Shown here: piece by piece, positions 17,136 to 26,035 of the stretch
How positions within the stretch are numbered: position 1 is the stretch's first letter
Layout of the letters: each line of letters starts with the position of its first letter
Origin: Levilactobacillus namurensis DSM 19117
GTDB lineage: Bacteria > Bacillota > Bacilli > Lactobacillales > Lactobacillaceae
Direction of reading: 5' to 3'
DNA: 37,926 nucleotides
NCBI RefSeq assembly: GCF_001434785.1
Contig: NZ_AZDT01000044.1
Location: 1-37,926 of the forward strand
Made by a program: the position numbers and the translations under genes
Notes under the pieces: model-generated
What the model saw: only the letters and a program-made list of their open reading frames with translations
What the model was told of the DNA's origin: nothing
The model's database searches: none

Positions 17136-18461
17136 ATGAAACGTTTGCGTAAATTTGTTGTCGGGCTGGTCGCAGCCTTGATGGTCACTACCGGAACCCT
17201 AGGCGGGAGCTTGACGTTGCCGACGGTAGCCCATGCGGCCACCACCAGCACCACCCAGACGGTGAATCTGAAGGCCAAGGCCGGAATCGCCGTTGACGCC
17301 AAGACGGGGCAGATTTTGTACGAAAAGAACGGGAGTCAAGCCTTACCGGTGGCTTCCATGACCAAGTTGCTCTCCATCTACCTAGTCTTAGATGCCATCC
17401 ATAACGGGAAGCTGAAGTGGGACCAAAAGATCACCATCAGCAAGCCCATCGCTAAGATTGCCAAGAACACCAACCTCTCGAACGTGCCGCTGCGTGAAGG
17501 CCACAGCTACACGGTCAAGGCCCTCTATCAGGCCTCGTTGATCTACTCCGCTAACGGGGCGATTGAAGCCTTAGGGAGTGCCGTTGCGGGGTCACCGCAC
17601 GCCTTTGTGACCCAGATGCGGGCGCAAGCTAAGAAGCTGGGGATGACCAACGCGAAGATCTATAACGCGTGTGGTTTGACCAATAAGCAGGTGGGCGACC
17701 TGGGGTATGCGAACTTATCCGGGAAGACGGAGAATGCCTGGTCCGCGGAAGACCAAGCCAAGCTATCCGTGGCCCTGTTGACCAAGTACCCCGAAGTCCT
17801 GCAGACCACTAAGATTACCAAGATGTGGTTCCAGAAGGGCACCCAAGACGCCACTAAGATGGAGAACTGGAACTGGATGCTCAAAGGCTTGTCCGCCTCC
17901 TATTCGAAGCTCCACGTGGATGGCTTGAAGACGGGGACGTCGGATGCTGCCGGGGCGAACTTTACCGGGACTTCCGACCATGGCGGTAACCGGATCATTA
18001 CGGTGGTCTTACACGCCGCGCACAAGTCCGAGACCGACCCATCGCGGTTCCAACAGACCCAAAAGATGATGTCGTACGTCTACAACAACTTCAAGACGGT
18101 GACCTACCAGGCAGGTAGCCAAGTGGCCGGCGCCAAGACGGTCACCACGCACGACGCCAAGGAAAAGACGGCCAAGACGGCTTTGGCGAAGGACCTGAAG
18201 CTGTGGATTCGTAACGACCAGGTCGCTAGCAACGCAACGGCTAAGGTTCAACTGAAAAAGAGCTTGAGCCAAAAGGGTGCGCTGGAGGCACCGGTGAAGC
18301 AGAACCAACAGATCGGGACGGCCAACGTTTCCCTGAAGGGCGACCAATTGGGCTTCCTGGGGAACACTAAGACGGTCAAGGTGCCGTTAAAGACCACACA
18401 AGCTGTGGAAAAGGCTAACGTCTTCGTGCGGCTCTGGCGGTCAATCGTTGCCTTATTCTAA
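17136..18461 (+). CDS. dacA: D-alanyl-D-alanine carboxypeptidase (PBP5/DacA type)
   Basis: Low-molecular-weight penicillin-binding protein that trims the terminal D-Ala of peptidoglycan stem peptides. Signal peptide 1-34 ends with VAHA. The three active-site motifs are complete: SMTK at 74-77 (nucleophile Ser74), SAN at 138-140 and KTG at 265-267. A C-terminal domain (about 310-425) is followed by an amphipathic tail VFVRLWRSIVALF that should anchor the protein to the membrane. Length of 441 is typical. It lies 79 bases after the kinase with no terminator between, suggesting co-transcription with the two-component system. AGGAG is 13 bases before the ATG, somewhat long. Confidence 0.94.
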   Translation: MKRLRKFVVGLVAALMVTTGTLGGSLTLPTVAHAATTSTTQTVNLKAKAGIAVDAKTGQILYEKNGSQALPVASMTKLLSIYLVLDAIHNGKLKWDQKITISKPIAKIAKNTNLSNVPLREGHSYTVKALYQASLIYSANGAIEALGSAVAGSPHAFVTQMRAQAKKLGMTNAKIYNACGLTNKQVGDLGYANLSGKTENAWSAEDQAKLSVALLTKYPEVLQTTKITKMWFQKGTQDATKMENWNWMLKGLSASYSKLHVDGLKTGTSDAAGANFTGTSDHGGNRIITVVLHAAHKSETDPSRFQQTQKMMSYVYNNFKTVTYQAGSQVAGAKTVTTHDAKEKTAKTALAKDLKLWIRNDQVASNATAKVQLKKSLSQKGALEAPVKQNQQIGTANVSLKGDQLGFLGNTKTVKVPLKTTQAVEKANVFVRLWRSIVALF

Positions 18462-18480
18462 TGTTTAAAAGTTGTCATCG

Positions 18481-18523
18481 AAATGGTGACCATCGGCGAG
18501 TAGCTGGTGGTCACCATTTTTTT
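18481..18523 (+). terminator. Terminator after dacA
   Basis: Stem AAATGGTGACCA (18481-18492) / TGGTCACCATTT (18508-18519), then a T run to 18523. Confidence 0.9.
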
Positions 18524-18771
18524 GCGACTAAAGTTGAAAAATCGGCGGTCACTTGATTAGTATCAAGTTTAAGTTGGCCTCCGGATGGTACGCTATCAGC
18601 AGTCCTTAAATCAGAAGCCGCCTTTAGAGGGAGTAGAAGACCCTTATTCCTGGATAAGTCCATCCGCCGGAAAAAGAATTTAGGAATTTATAACGGGCTA
18701 AATTAGGCGGTTAATCATTGATATGACGGCAACTTTCCAAACTGAAAGATTGTCGATGGCCTGTTGTATTT
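18524..18771. other. Gene-free spacer upstream of the YhgE gene
   Basis: No open frame of note and no recognised element between the dacA terminator and the promoter at 18772. Confidence 0.35.
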
Positions 18772-18801
18772 TTGACAAGTCAAGTATTATTGTGCGAGAA
18801 T
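18772..18801 (+). promoter_or_regulatory. Probable promoter of the YhgE gene
   Basis: TTGACA (18772-18777), 18-base spacer, GAGAAT (18796-18801). Immediately after and overlapping lies AATATT-TTCT-AATATT (about 18799-18814), an inverted repeat well placed for an operator. Confidence 0.45.
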
Positions 18802-18874
18802 ATTTTCTAATATTAGCCGAGTATGTGCTTTTTTAAGGATATTTTGAGGATAAAGGGAGTTGGAAGTTTTGAAC

Positions 18875-21800
18875 ATGGTAAAAGGCGAATGGAACTACAT
18901 TCGTCATAATCGGTTGATTTTAATCTCCGTGTTGGCGATTATGTTTATTCCGTTCCTCTACAGCATCTTCTTTCTACGGTCGGTTTGGGACCCTTACGGC
19001 GAGACCAGCGAATTGCCGGTCGCCGTGGTCAACCAAGATAAGGCAGTGACTTATCAAGGGAAGACCTTAAACGTGGGGAACCAGACGATTAAGAATTTGA
19101 AGAAAAATGACCAGTTAGGCTGGCATTTTGTCTCCGCAAACCAAGCGGCACAAGGATTGAAGGACCACAAGTACTACACGGTCATCACGATTCCTGAGAA
19201 CTTTTCGAAGAACGCCGCGACGGCACTGGACAGTCATCCCAAGAAGATGACGTTCACCTACAAGACCAACGCTTCCGCGAACTACATCGCGAAAGTCATG
19301 AGTGATGTTGGAGCGGACAAGCTGAAGAGCGAGATCAGTGCGAAGGTCACCAAGGCCTACGCTCAAGCCACTTTCGACCAGATCTATAAGGTCGGTAAGG
19401 GGACGAACAAGGCCGCCAAGGGGTCGACCCAGTTGAAGGAGGGGACCGTGACCTTGACCGACGGCTTGAACACCTACACCACGGGTGTTAAGACCTTGAA
19501 CAACGGATTACAACAGATGAAGACTTCCGTGACGCCACTTGCCACGGGGATTCAGAAGTTATCGACCGGGGCGGACACGTTGAAGTCCGGCTTAGGGCAA
19601 TACACCGCTGCCGTGGGCCAATACACGTCCGGTGTTGGTCAGTATACCAGTGGGGTGAACCAGTTTACGGCTGGGGTCAGTCAATTGGGGGCAGGGATGC
19701 CTAAATTAATGGCTGGTGCTAACCAGTTAGATTCTGGTGCTCAGAGTTTGAATAAGGGTGTCTACCAATACGTTGATGGTGTTTATACACTGAATACCGG
19801 TGTCAAGCGGTTAGGTAACGGGGTAGGACCTTTAGCTGACGGCGTTTCCAAGCTTTATTCTGGAAGTACATCATTGAGTTCAGGACTGTCAGAGTTGAGC
19901 AACAACTCCAGCAGCTTGACGAATGGTGCTTCGACCTTAGCCAACGGGGCCAGTCAGGTCAGTCAAGGGGTATCTGCTTTACAGAGCCAATTGGATAGTA
20001 TGATGGGCGGTAGCACGATGACCGATATTGCCCAAGTGCAATCCATGATCAACGACATCAATACGTTGAATGCTAACGGTCAGTTGACGCAACTGAAGGA
20101 TACGCTGACGCCAGCGTTGACCCAGTTAGTGGCTGCTGAACGGCAAATGAACCAAGCTATGGCAGCTGAAAAGAGCGCTGCAGCGAAGGTTCAGAGCGCA
20201 GCAACGGGGAGTTCCACAAGTACGACTACGACGACCAACTCGGCTGATAAGAATGCCGCGGCTGAGACGAAGAGCGCGATTGCGGCAGCCCAAGCCAATG
20301 TCTCGAAGGCAAGCAGCGCTTCTGATGATAGTGCTAAGGACGCAGCGTTGAGTGCTGCTCAGTCGGCTTTGAAGCAGGCTGAAAGTCAAAATGCCAAGAT
20401 TAGTGGGCAAGCGACCCAGTCAACTAAGGCAACGGATTCGGGTGTTAGCGCCGCTGCGGCAGAGTTACTGCAAGCACAAAAGAGCGTGGTTGCCGCGGGC
20501 AATAACCTGAGCGTTATGACCGGTGTTGTATCGACCATTACCCAAAACGGGGGGATCGATGCAACCACGGCGAATGCACTGTCAAACTTGGCTAGTGCAA
20601 CCCAAGGCAGCAAGCTTAACGAGTTATCCGGAAAGCTGAATCAGCTCGGCAGTCTGTCCGCTAAAACGGCAGACCTGCAGAGACTGGTCAAGGGTGCCAA
20701 CGACTTGAGTGATGGTGCCACAACGTTGAATGAGGGGATGACGAAGTATGCCTCCGGTGTCGATGCTGCTTTGGCTGGTTCCAAGCAACTCAACACAGGC
20801 TTAGGCTCATTAAACGCTCAAATTCCAACGTTGAAGAACGGAATTACTCAGATTATGAACGGGACTGCGAAGTTAGCTTCTAACGGTGCAGCGCTGAAGT
20901 CTGGCTCCAGTCAATTAGCCAACGGTACGGGTACCCTGACGAACGGGTTACAGACGGCTGCTGCTGGTGTGAATAAGTTGAACGCTAATACGGGTAAGTT
21001 ATCCGCTGCCGGTAACAAACTCAACAGTGCCTCTGGTCAACTCAACAGTGCTTCCGGTCAATTGACCAGTGGGGCCGGCCAGTTGAGCAGTGGGTTACAG
21101 ACCTTGAACAGCAAGGTACCAACCTTGACCAGTGGGGTCAACCAATTAGCCGACGGTTCCGCTAAGCTGGATGCGAATAGCAACAAGCTGATGCAGGGAA
21201 CCAACAAGTTGAAGGACGGGAGTGGCCAATTGGCAAGCTCCTTGAAGGCTGGTGCCGACCAGATCAACAGTCAACCGTTGACTGACCGGACGGCCGCCAT
21301 GTTCGCCGCCCCAACTAAGCTGAAGCACGAAAACTACAGTTACGTGCCGAACTACGGGCACGCCTTAGCACCTTACGTGTTATCCGTGGCCTTGTACGTG
21401 GGGGCGTTGGTCTTCAACTTTGCCTTCCCAATCCGGAAGGTCTCCATGGCCGGGGGCTCCGTTGCCGGCTGGTACTGGAGTAAGTTGTCCATCGGGGCCG
21501 TTGAAGCCTTTGCGATGGCTGTGATCGAACCGTCACTGATGATGCTGGGCGGGTTGACCGTGACGCATCCTCTGCAACTGATCATCTTGTCGATTGCGTT
21601 CTCGGAAGCATCGATGTTCATTGTGATGTTCCTGTCGATGCTCTTAGACAACCCAGGTCGGTTTATCGCGATGGTCCTGTTGATGCTGCAGTTAGGGGGT
21701 TCCGGTGGGACCTTCCCAATGGAAGTCACCAACCACTTCTACAACGTCGTGCACCCATTCTTGCCGATGACCTACTCGATTCTCGGGTTCCGGCAAGCCA

Positions 21801-21994
21801 TTACCGATGGGATGGGTAGTGGCGTTGAGTGGCAAGCCGTTGGGGTTTTAGCCCTCTTCGCCTTCATCAGCATGGCATTACTTTACCCAACCATGCGGTG
21901 GTTACAGAAGAAGCATCTGATGGGTGAGTCCCAATTAGATGACAACCAAAAATTACAAGCCGTGGAAGATCCGACCAGCAAGCGTCATTCCTAA
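18875..21994 (+). CDS. YhgE/Pip-family envelope protein (phage infection protein family)
   Basis: About 1,039 residues. One N-terminal helix (about 14-35) is followed by an extracellular domain with the family sequence ELPVAVVNQDKA. A very long region (about 175-800) is built of short repeats with recurring G..L..G...L spacing (LTDGLNTY, LNNGLQQM, LSTGADTL, LKSGLGQY and many more), expected to form an extended coiled rod. An Ala/Ser/Gln-rich segment (about 408-545) interrupts it. The C-terminal part (about 829-1015) has five to six helices resembling an ABC-2 permease. Lactococcal Pip is a phage c2 receptor and related EsaA-type proteins serve type VII secretion; no ESX gene is nearby, so the role is open. 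I use ATG 18875 preceded by GGAAG; TTG 18869 and TTG 18860 are alternatives. Confidence 0.88.
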   Translation: MVKGEWNYIRHNRLILISVLAIMFIPFLYSIFFLRSVWDPYGETSELPVAVVNQDKAVTYQGKTLNVGNQTIKNLKKNDQLGWHFVSANQAAQGLKDHKYYTVITIPENFSKNAATALDSHPKKMTFTYKTNASANYIAKVMSDVGADKLKSEISAKVTKAYAQATFDQIYKVGKGTNKAAKGSTQLKEGTVTLTDGLNTYTTGVKTLNNGLQQMKTSVTPLATGIQKLSTGADTLKSGLGQYTAAVGQYTSGVGQYTSGVNQFTAGVSQLGAGMPKLMAGANQLDSGAQSLNKGVYQYVDGVYTLNTGVKRLGNGVGPLADGVSKLYSGSTSLSSGLSELSNNSSSLTNGASTLANGASQVSQGVSALQSQLDSMMGGSTMTDIAQVQSMINDINTLNANGQLTQLKDTLTPALTQLVAAERQMNQAMAAEKSAAAKVQSAATGSSTSTTTTTNSADKNAAAETKSAIAAAQANVSKASSASDDSAKDAALSAAQSALKQAESQNAKISGQATQSTKATDSGVSAAAAELLQAQKSVVAAGNNLSVMTGVVSTITQNGGIDATTANALSNLASATQGSKLNELSGKLNQLGSLSAKTADLQRLVKGANDLSDGATTLNEGMTKYASGVDAALAGSKQLNTGLGSLNAQIPTLKNGITQIMNGTAKLASNGAALKSGSSQLANGTGTLTNGLQTAAAGVNKLNANTGKLSAAGNKLNSASGQLNSASGQLTSGAGQLSSGLQTLNSKVPTLTSGVNQLADGSAKLDANSNKLMQGTNKLKDGSGQLASSLKAGADQINSQPLTDRTAAMFAAPTKLKHENYSYVPNYGHALAPYVLSVALYVGALVFNFAFPIRKVSMAGGSVAGWYWSKLSIGAVEAFAMAVIEPSLMMLGGLTVTHPLQLIILSIAFSEASMFIVMFLSMLLDNPGRFIAMVLLMLQLGGSGGTFPMEVTNHFYNVVHPFLPMTYSILGFRQAITDGMGSGVEWQAVGVLALFAFISMALLYPTMRWLQKKHLMGESQLDDNQKLQAVEDPTSKRHS

Positions 21995-22004
21995 ACGGTA
22001 AAGG

Positions 22005-22045
22005 AATCGGTCCTCAGGAGGGTAACCTCTTGGGGGCCGATTTTT
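22005..22045 (+). terminator. Terminator after the YhgE gene
   Basis: Stem AATCGG-T-CC-T-CA-G-GAG with CTCTTGGGGGCCGATT (G.T pairs included), then TTTTT. Confidence 0.85.
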
Positions 22046-22324
22046 GTGGTTATCACGCGATTTCCGGCCGGATAGCGAGTAGCCGGGGAATTAGTCTAGC
22101 GTTGGGCGAGAAACGCTGTCAGTCGTTGTGACGGGGGATGGTTGCGATTGAAAGGGGCCGGCTGAACCGGGGAAAGGTGAACCGGAATTTTAGACCGGAT
22201 TCGTCAGGTAAAGAAATGGTGAAAAGCCCTCAAAACTTTTCACAAGAGATGGCGTGGTGACCGGGTTTAGTGGGGATGGGGCTTGATAAATGTTCGGGTA
22301 ACTGTATGAAAATCTTGTGAAACA
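22046..22324. other. Gene-free spacer upstream of azlC
   Basis: No supported gene. ACCGG recurs four or more times (about 22160-22195), without a clear structure. Confidence 0.3.
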
Positions 22325-22333
22325 TGGTAGAAT
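22325..22333 (+). promoter_or_regulatory. Extended -10 promoter of azlCD
   Basis: TGGTAGAAT. It lies downstream of the longest-frame start (22317), which shows that the true azlC start must be later. Confidence 0.5.
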
Positions 22334-22394
22334 ATCAGCGTGCGGTTTTATAACGTATTTCATAATTCAAAGTATTCGACGGAGGCAAACATTC

Positions 22395-23198
22395 TTGAAT
22401 AAACGAAGGCCAAACCCCAAACAAGTGCCAGATCCTAACGAACCACTATGGCGGTCGACACTCCGGGTAGCCATGCCCCTAAACTTAAGTTACGTTCCGA
22501 TTGGGCTGGCTTGTGGGATTTTGCTACACGCGGCAGGCTTTAATACTTTATTGACGGGATTAGTGTCACTCCTGATCTTTTCTGGAGGGGCGCAATTCTT
22601 GATTGCCACGATGTTGACAATTAATTCTCCCTTACTTTCAATTGTCTTGATGCTGTTTTTCTTAGAGTTACGATATGCCTTACTGAGCTCGAGCCTATCC
22701 CCCTACCTCAAAGGGCAGTCTAACCGATTCTTGTTTTTCTTTGCGATTTCACTAAACGATGAAAACTATGCCATTAACTACCTTAAGTTCGCGACCGATA
22801 AGAAGTGGACGGGCAAGGAAGCGTTAATGGTCGAGCACTACTCATTGCTATTCTGGGCAATCAGTAACGTGGTGGGGAGTTTGATTGGGAGTGCCCTGAA
22901 GATTGATCTGGGCATTGTCAACTTTGCGTTAACCGCGCTGTTCCTGTACATGATCGTGATGCAGATCAAGAACCGCCTGACGCTTCTGATTTGTATCGTG
23001 GCGGGGCTGTTAGCAGCCGTCTGCATGATGATTGTCAAGAGTACGTTGGGCTTAGTGATCTCAACGATCATTGCGTCATTGATCGGATTCGCACTGGAAG
23101 CGACTCTGCGGAAGTATCTGCCGGAGAGTCACTGGCTCTGGAAGTTACGGAGTCCGGGAGCGAAGAAGTCAGCTGTTGAAACGTCGGATGGAAAATAA
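22395..23198 (+). CDS. azlC: AzlC-family branched-chain amino-acid exporter, large subunit
   Basis: About 267 residues with six to seven membrane helices; AzlC together with AzlD exports branched-chain amino acids and related compounds. Family sequence features are RVAMPLNLSYVPIGLACGILL near the first helix, IFSGGAQFLIATML, and LELRYALLSSSLSPYL. The frame is open to 22317, but the promoter is at 22325-22333; GGAGG at 22381-22385 points to TTG 22395, giving MNKRRPNPKQ. It is followed 18 bases later by azlD. Confidence 0.9.
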   Translation: MNKRRPNPKQVPDPNEPLWRSTLRVAMPLNLSYVPIGLACGILLHAAGFNTLLTGLVSLLIFSGGAQFLIATMLTINSPLLSIVLMLFFLELRYALLSSSLSPYLKGQSNRFLFFFAISLNDENYAINYLKFATDKKWTGKEALMVEHYSLLFWAISNVVGSLIGSALKIDLGIVNFALTALFLYMIVMQIKNRLTLLICIVAGLLAAVCMMIVKSTLGLVISTIIASLIGFALEATLRKYLPESHWLWKLRSPGAKKSAVETSDGK

Positions 23199-23216
23199 GG
23201 ATGCAGGGAGAAGTTT

Positions 23217-23567
23217 ATGAGTACAGTTAATACTTGGACCACGACACAACATTTTTGGCTGGTTATTCTGGGCTTTTGCGTGGCGTTTGTGCCGCGGTTC
23301 CTGCCACTGATGCTGTTTACCAAGCGGGAGATTCCCGAGTGGTTCAACGAATGGATGAAATATGTGCCGGTATCGCTGTTTACGGCGCTGGTGGTGAAGG
23401 ATATCTTCATCGACAGTGCGACCTACCAAGTGATGTTTACGCAGATTCCGGAAATGCTTGCCTCGATCATCGTTATCATCGTGGCCTACCGGACGCGGTC
23501 CATGGCACTCTCGGTGATTATCGGCTTACTAGGAGTCTTTCTCCTGTCATTAGCTATTCACGTCTAA
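23217..23567 (+). CDS. azlD: AzlD-family branched-chain amino-acid exporter, small subunit
   Basis: 116 residues with four membrane helices, the small partner of AzlC. VPRFLPLMLF near residues 25-35 and the WMKYVPVSLFTALVVKDI segment are typical of AzlD. The ATG follows GGGAGAAG. It forms an operon with azlC and ends before a terminator. Confidence 0.9.
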   Translation: MSTVNTWTTTQHFWLVILGFCVAFVPRFLPLMLFTKREIPEWFNEWMKYVPVSLFTALVVKDIFIDSATYQVMFTQIPEMLASIIVIIVAYRTRSMALSVIIGLLGVFLLSLAIHV

Positions 23568-23597
23568 AATGTAAAACGTTAAAACAATCATGAGTGA

Positions 23598-23626
23598 AGT
23601 CGCAGCGTAGAGCTGGGGCTTTTTTT
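23598..23626 (+). terminator. Terminator after azlCD
   Basis: Stem AGTCGCAG (23598-23605) / CTGGGGCT (23613-23620) with one mismatch and one wobble, then seven T. Confidence 0.65.
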
Positions 23627-23675
23627 GTAAGCCAGGGAACGATTGAGGAGCCATCTGGTAACGCAAGAGGCTTAA

Positions 23676-23733
23676 CCAAAAACAACGCGTCTAAGGCGTT
23701 CCACCAGAGAGGGGACGCTTTAGACGCGTTGTT
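23676..23733 (-). terminator. Terminator of the minus-strand 180-residue membrane protein
   Basis: Long inverted repeat: AACAACGCGTCTAA-GGCGT (23681-23699) / ACGC-TTTAGACGCGTTGTT (about 23715-23733). On the minus strand a TTTTTGG run follows (23676-23680). Confidence 0.8.
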
Positions 23734-23748
23734 CGTGATGATCATTAG

Positions 23749-24291
23749 TTAGAAGGTCACGTGGTTGGTCAGGGGCAAGACCACGCTGTAGACCACTAAG
23801 GCCACCAGCAAGGGCAGGCTAAAGCGCCGGAGACTGCTAAGCAGCGACGTGCCCCAGTTGATCAGGTAGCCCTTTTGATTCTGGCCCCAGTCGTTGTGTT
23901 GGATGGTCTCGCTGGTCAGCACGATAGCGATGTACAGCAAGCCGCAGAAGGCCAGGATGAAGACCAGGTAGAGCAGGATAACCAAGGGTTGGCCTTGGAG
24001 AAGAACACTGACGAACTGTGAAATGGCCACGATACCCATGGTCAGACTCAGGAAGGTCAGTAAGGTGACCGGCCAGCGCATGGGCAGGGTCGAGAAGACC
24101 AAGAAGAGCACGATGATCCGTAAGCCCATCAAGAGGGCGGCTAAGAAGCCGTTGAAGGTGAAGGGGTGGAGCGTGATGGTGTTGGGGGTGACCACGTGAG
24201 ACAGGGTCAGGGTCAGCAGAATAATGGCTAAAACGACGCACCAACCGGTGAGAATCCGGGTGGTGAAGCGGGAAATATACAGTTTTGGCAT
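23749..24291 (-). CDS. Five-helix membrane protein, function unknown
   Basis: 180 residues with five hydrophobic helices (about 13-33, 46-66, 72-95, 101-124, 157-175) and a hydrophilic loop before the last (about 127-155, SETIQHNDWGQNQKGYLINWG). No family recognised and no charged residues in the helices that would suggest a transporter. AAAGGAGC lies 8-9 bases before the ATG. It is a single-gene unit with its own terminator; a TATGAT-type -10 on the minus strand at 24367-24372 is possible, but the -35 is poor. Confidence 0.75.
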   Translation of the reverse strand: MPKLYISRFTTRILTGWCVVLAIILLTLTLSHVVTPNTITLHPFTFNGFLAALLMGLRIIVLFLVFSTLPMRWPVTLLTFLSLTMGIVAISQFVSVLLQGQPLVILLYLVFILAFCGLLYIAIVLTSETIQHNDWGQNQKGYLINWGTSLLSSLRRFSLPLLVALVVYSVVLPLTNHVTF

Positions 24292-24552
24292 ATGGGTGAA
24301 GCTCCTTTGACTAGAGTGGCCCGTGATTGGGCTAAATGGTAGGGACTACGTGTCAGGAACCATCTTATCATATTAGGCGGGGTCTTGAAACGCTTTCTCC
24401 GGGACTGGGTGGCTCTGAACCGGAGCGGCGGGTCCGAGTGCAGGATTCACCGGCGGGCCGGTGGTTTCTGCGTTTGCAGATTGGTTTGGGCCTAGTCCTG
24501 CTGGTTGGCCCGGCCCGAAGCCTAGGTGGTCAAAACATTCAGTGACCACAGC
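24292..24552. other. Gene-free spacer between the membrane-protein gene and the cfa terminator
   Basis: It holds the presumed minus-strand promoter near 24367. The rest (24400-24540) is very GC-rich with many short GGCC/CCGG blocks; no element identified and open frames there have implausible composition. Confidence 0.3.
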
Positions 24553-24603
24553 AAAAAGGCCCTCAACTGTCCGGGTGATCAATCCAGACGGTGAGGACCT
24601 TTA
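24553..24603 (-). terminator. cfa terminator
   Basis: On the minus strand AAAGGTCCTCA... pairs with ...TGAGGGCCTTTTT; arms about 24592-24603 and 24553-24565. Confidence 0.8.
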
Positions 24604-24641
24604 TCGTGACGGGCCGATCCGCGGTCGGCGCGCCAATTGAT

Positions 24642-25835
24642 TTAATCTGTGACTTTATCCGTGTCAGCGTACATGTAGTCCCGCGTCATAGGAAGCATTC
24701 GGGCGGAAGGCCCCTTCGAGATCAAATACTGAATCACGTCAATATTACCAGATTTGAAGGAGGCAGCGCAAGCCTGGAGATACAGGTCCCACATCCGTAC
24801 GAACTTCTCGTCGAACATCTGAGCGACTTCATCGCGGTGAGCGTTAAAGTTCTGGTCCCAGATCTCAACGGTCTTTTGGTAGTGGCGACGCAGGGGTTCC
24901 ATGTCATCGATTTGTAAGCCGTTCTCGATGATGTGGGTGGTGTTTTCCACCAGTCCAGGAACGTAGCCACCAGGGAAGATCCACTTGTTCAACCAACCGT
25001 TGTTGGCACCGCCTTGTTGCCGCGTGATCCCGTGAATCAAGGCGACCCCATCGTTCATCAGGTATTTCTGAACGCAGTTGAAGTATTCACCCAGGTTCTC
25101 GGCACCCACGTGTTCGAACATCCCAACGGACGTGATGTAGTCCCATTGTTCGTTCCCCAGTTCCCGGTAGTCTTCCAACCGGACTTCGGCAACGTCTTGT
25201 AACCCTTCATTTTGGATGCGTTGGTTCACGTAGTCGTATTGTTCTTGACTCAGGGTGATCCCCGTTACGTGTAAGCCGTATTCCTTAGCGGCCGTCAGCA
25301 TCAACGTGCCCCAACCACAACCGATATCCAAGAGGGTCTTACCCGGTTGCGGGTGCAACTTCTTGATGATGTGGTGAACCTTGTTGACTTGGGCCGTTTC
25401 AAGGTCGTCTTCAGGCGACTCGAAGTAGGCACAGGAGTAAGTCATGGTGTCGTCTAACCAGAGTTGATAGAAGTTGTTCCCAATATCATAGTGGTTTTGG
25501 ACGTCCGTCTTGCTTTCCTTTTCGGTATGCTTCTGTTTAGGTAAGAAGTGAATGTACTTCTTGTTATGGAAGAAACTGTCGGCGTTTTCGTAAGCCGAAG
25601 TCAGTAAGTCTTCGATACTGCCATCGATTTCGATGGTGCCGTCCATGATGGCTTCCCCCAGCGCAATGGATGCGTTGCGGGAGATTTCCTTGACGGGAAT
25701 CGCCTGGTGGATGGTGATGGTGTTGGCAGGAGTGCCGGTCCCATAAACATCGCTAGTGCCGTCCCAATAGTTGACGCGAACGGGGATGTTAAAGGTGTGG
25801 CTTAGAAACGTTTTGTAAAAAGTTTTTTCAAGCAT
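24642..25835 (-). CDS. cfa: Cyclopropane-fatty-acyl-phospholipid synthase
   Basis: Methylates double bonds of unsaturated acyl chains in membrane phospholipids using SAM; in lactobacilli it makes lactobacillic or dihydrosterculic acid and supports acid and solvent tolerance. 397 residues, usual length. Motifs: [14 protein letters not shown] at 115-128, YSCAYF at 133-138, SAM-binding [11 protein letters not shown] at 168-178, GITLSQEQ at about 192-199, and SVGMFEHVG with Glu241 (bicarbonate-binding site). A C-terminal helical segment [17 protein letters not shown] is typical. The ribosome site AGAGAGGA precedes the ATG. Divergent from the TPR gene with a shared 200-base regulatory region. Confidence 0.96.
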   Translation of the reverse strand: MLEKTFYKTFLSHTFNIPVRVNYWDGTSDVYGTGTPANTITIHQAIPVKEISRNASIALGEAIMDGTIEIDGSIEDLLTSAYENADSFFHNKKYIHFLPKQKHTEKESKTDVQNHYDIGNNFYQLWLDDTMTYSCAYFESPEDDLETAQVNKVHHIIKKLHPQPGKTLLDIGCGWGTLMLTAAKEYGLHVTGITLSQEQYDYVNQRIQNEGLQDVAEVRLEDYRELGNEQWDYITSVGMFEHVGAENLGEYFNCVQKYLMNDGVALIHGITRQQGGANNGWLNKWIFPGGYVPGLVENTTHIIENGLQIDDMEPLRRHYQKTVEIWDQNFNAHRDEVAQMFDEKFVRMWDLYLQACAASFKSGNIDVIQYLISKGPSARMLPMTRDYMYADTDKVTD

Positions 25836-25895
25836 GTCAGCGGTCCTCTCTCTGGTTTTCGCAGTTTCCAGTAAAGGAAACAGAATTACTCTGCC

Positions 25896-25925
25896 ATTAT
25901 ACGCTTATCGGTCTAGGGGTGTAAG
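25896..25925 (-). promoter_or_regulatory. cfa promoter
   Basis: On the minus strand CTTACA (25920-25925), 18-base spacer, TATAAT (25896-25901). Confidence 0.55.
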
Positions 25926-25938
25926 GGAAGACTCTTGA

Positions 25939-25962
25939 TGTAACCGCTATCTATGGCGGTTA
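25939..25962. promoter_or_regulatory. cre-like site and 10-bp palindrome in the divergent cfa/TPR region
   Basis: TGTAACCGCTATCT (25939-25952) matches the CcpA cre consensus TGWAANCGNTNWCA at 13 of 14 positions. It overlaps a hairpin TAACCGCTAT / ATGGCGGTTA (25941-25962) with a G.T pair and a tight centre. It lies just upstream of the cfa -35, so catabolite control of cfa is plausible; it could instead be the site of another regulator. Confidence 0.5.
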
Positions 25963-25994
25963 GTTTGTAAAAATATCAGTTTTTCCTGTGAGCA

Positions 25995-26003
25995 TGGTAT
26001 AAT
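25995..26003 (+). promoter_or_regulatory. Extended -10 promoter of the TPR gene
   Basis: TGGTATAAT, a perfect TATAAT with TGn; no good -35. Confidence 0.6.
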
Positions 26004-26035
26004 GAAACCACAATAACCAGCGGAGGTCTTTTACT

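Noticed and set aside
24373-24582. Minus-strand 69-residue frame between cfa and the membrane-protein gene
   Set aside because: Begins in the cfa terminator region and has Pro/Gly/Ala-rich composition expected from GC-rich noncoding DNA.
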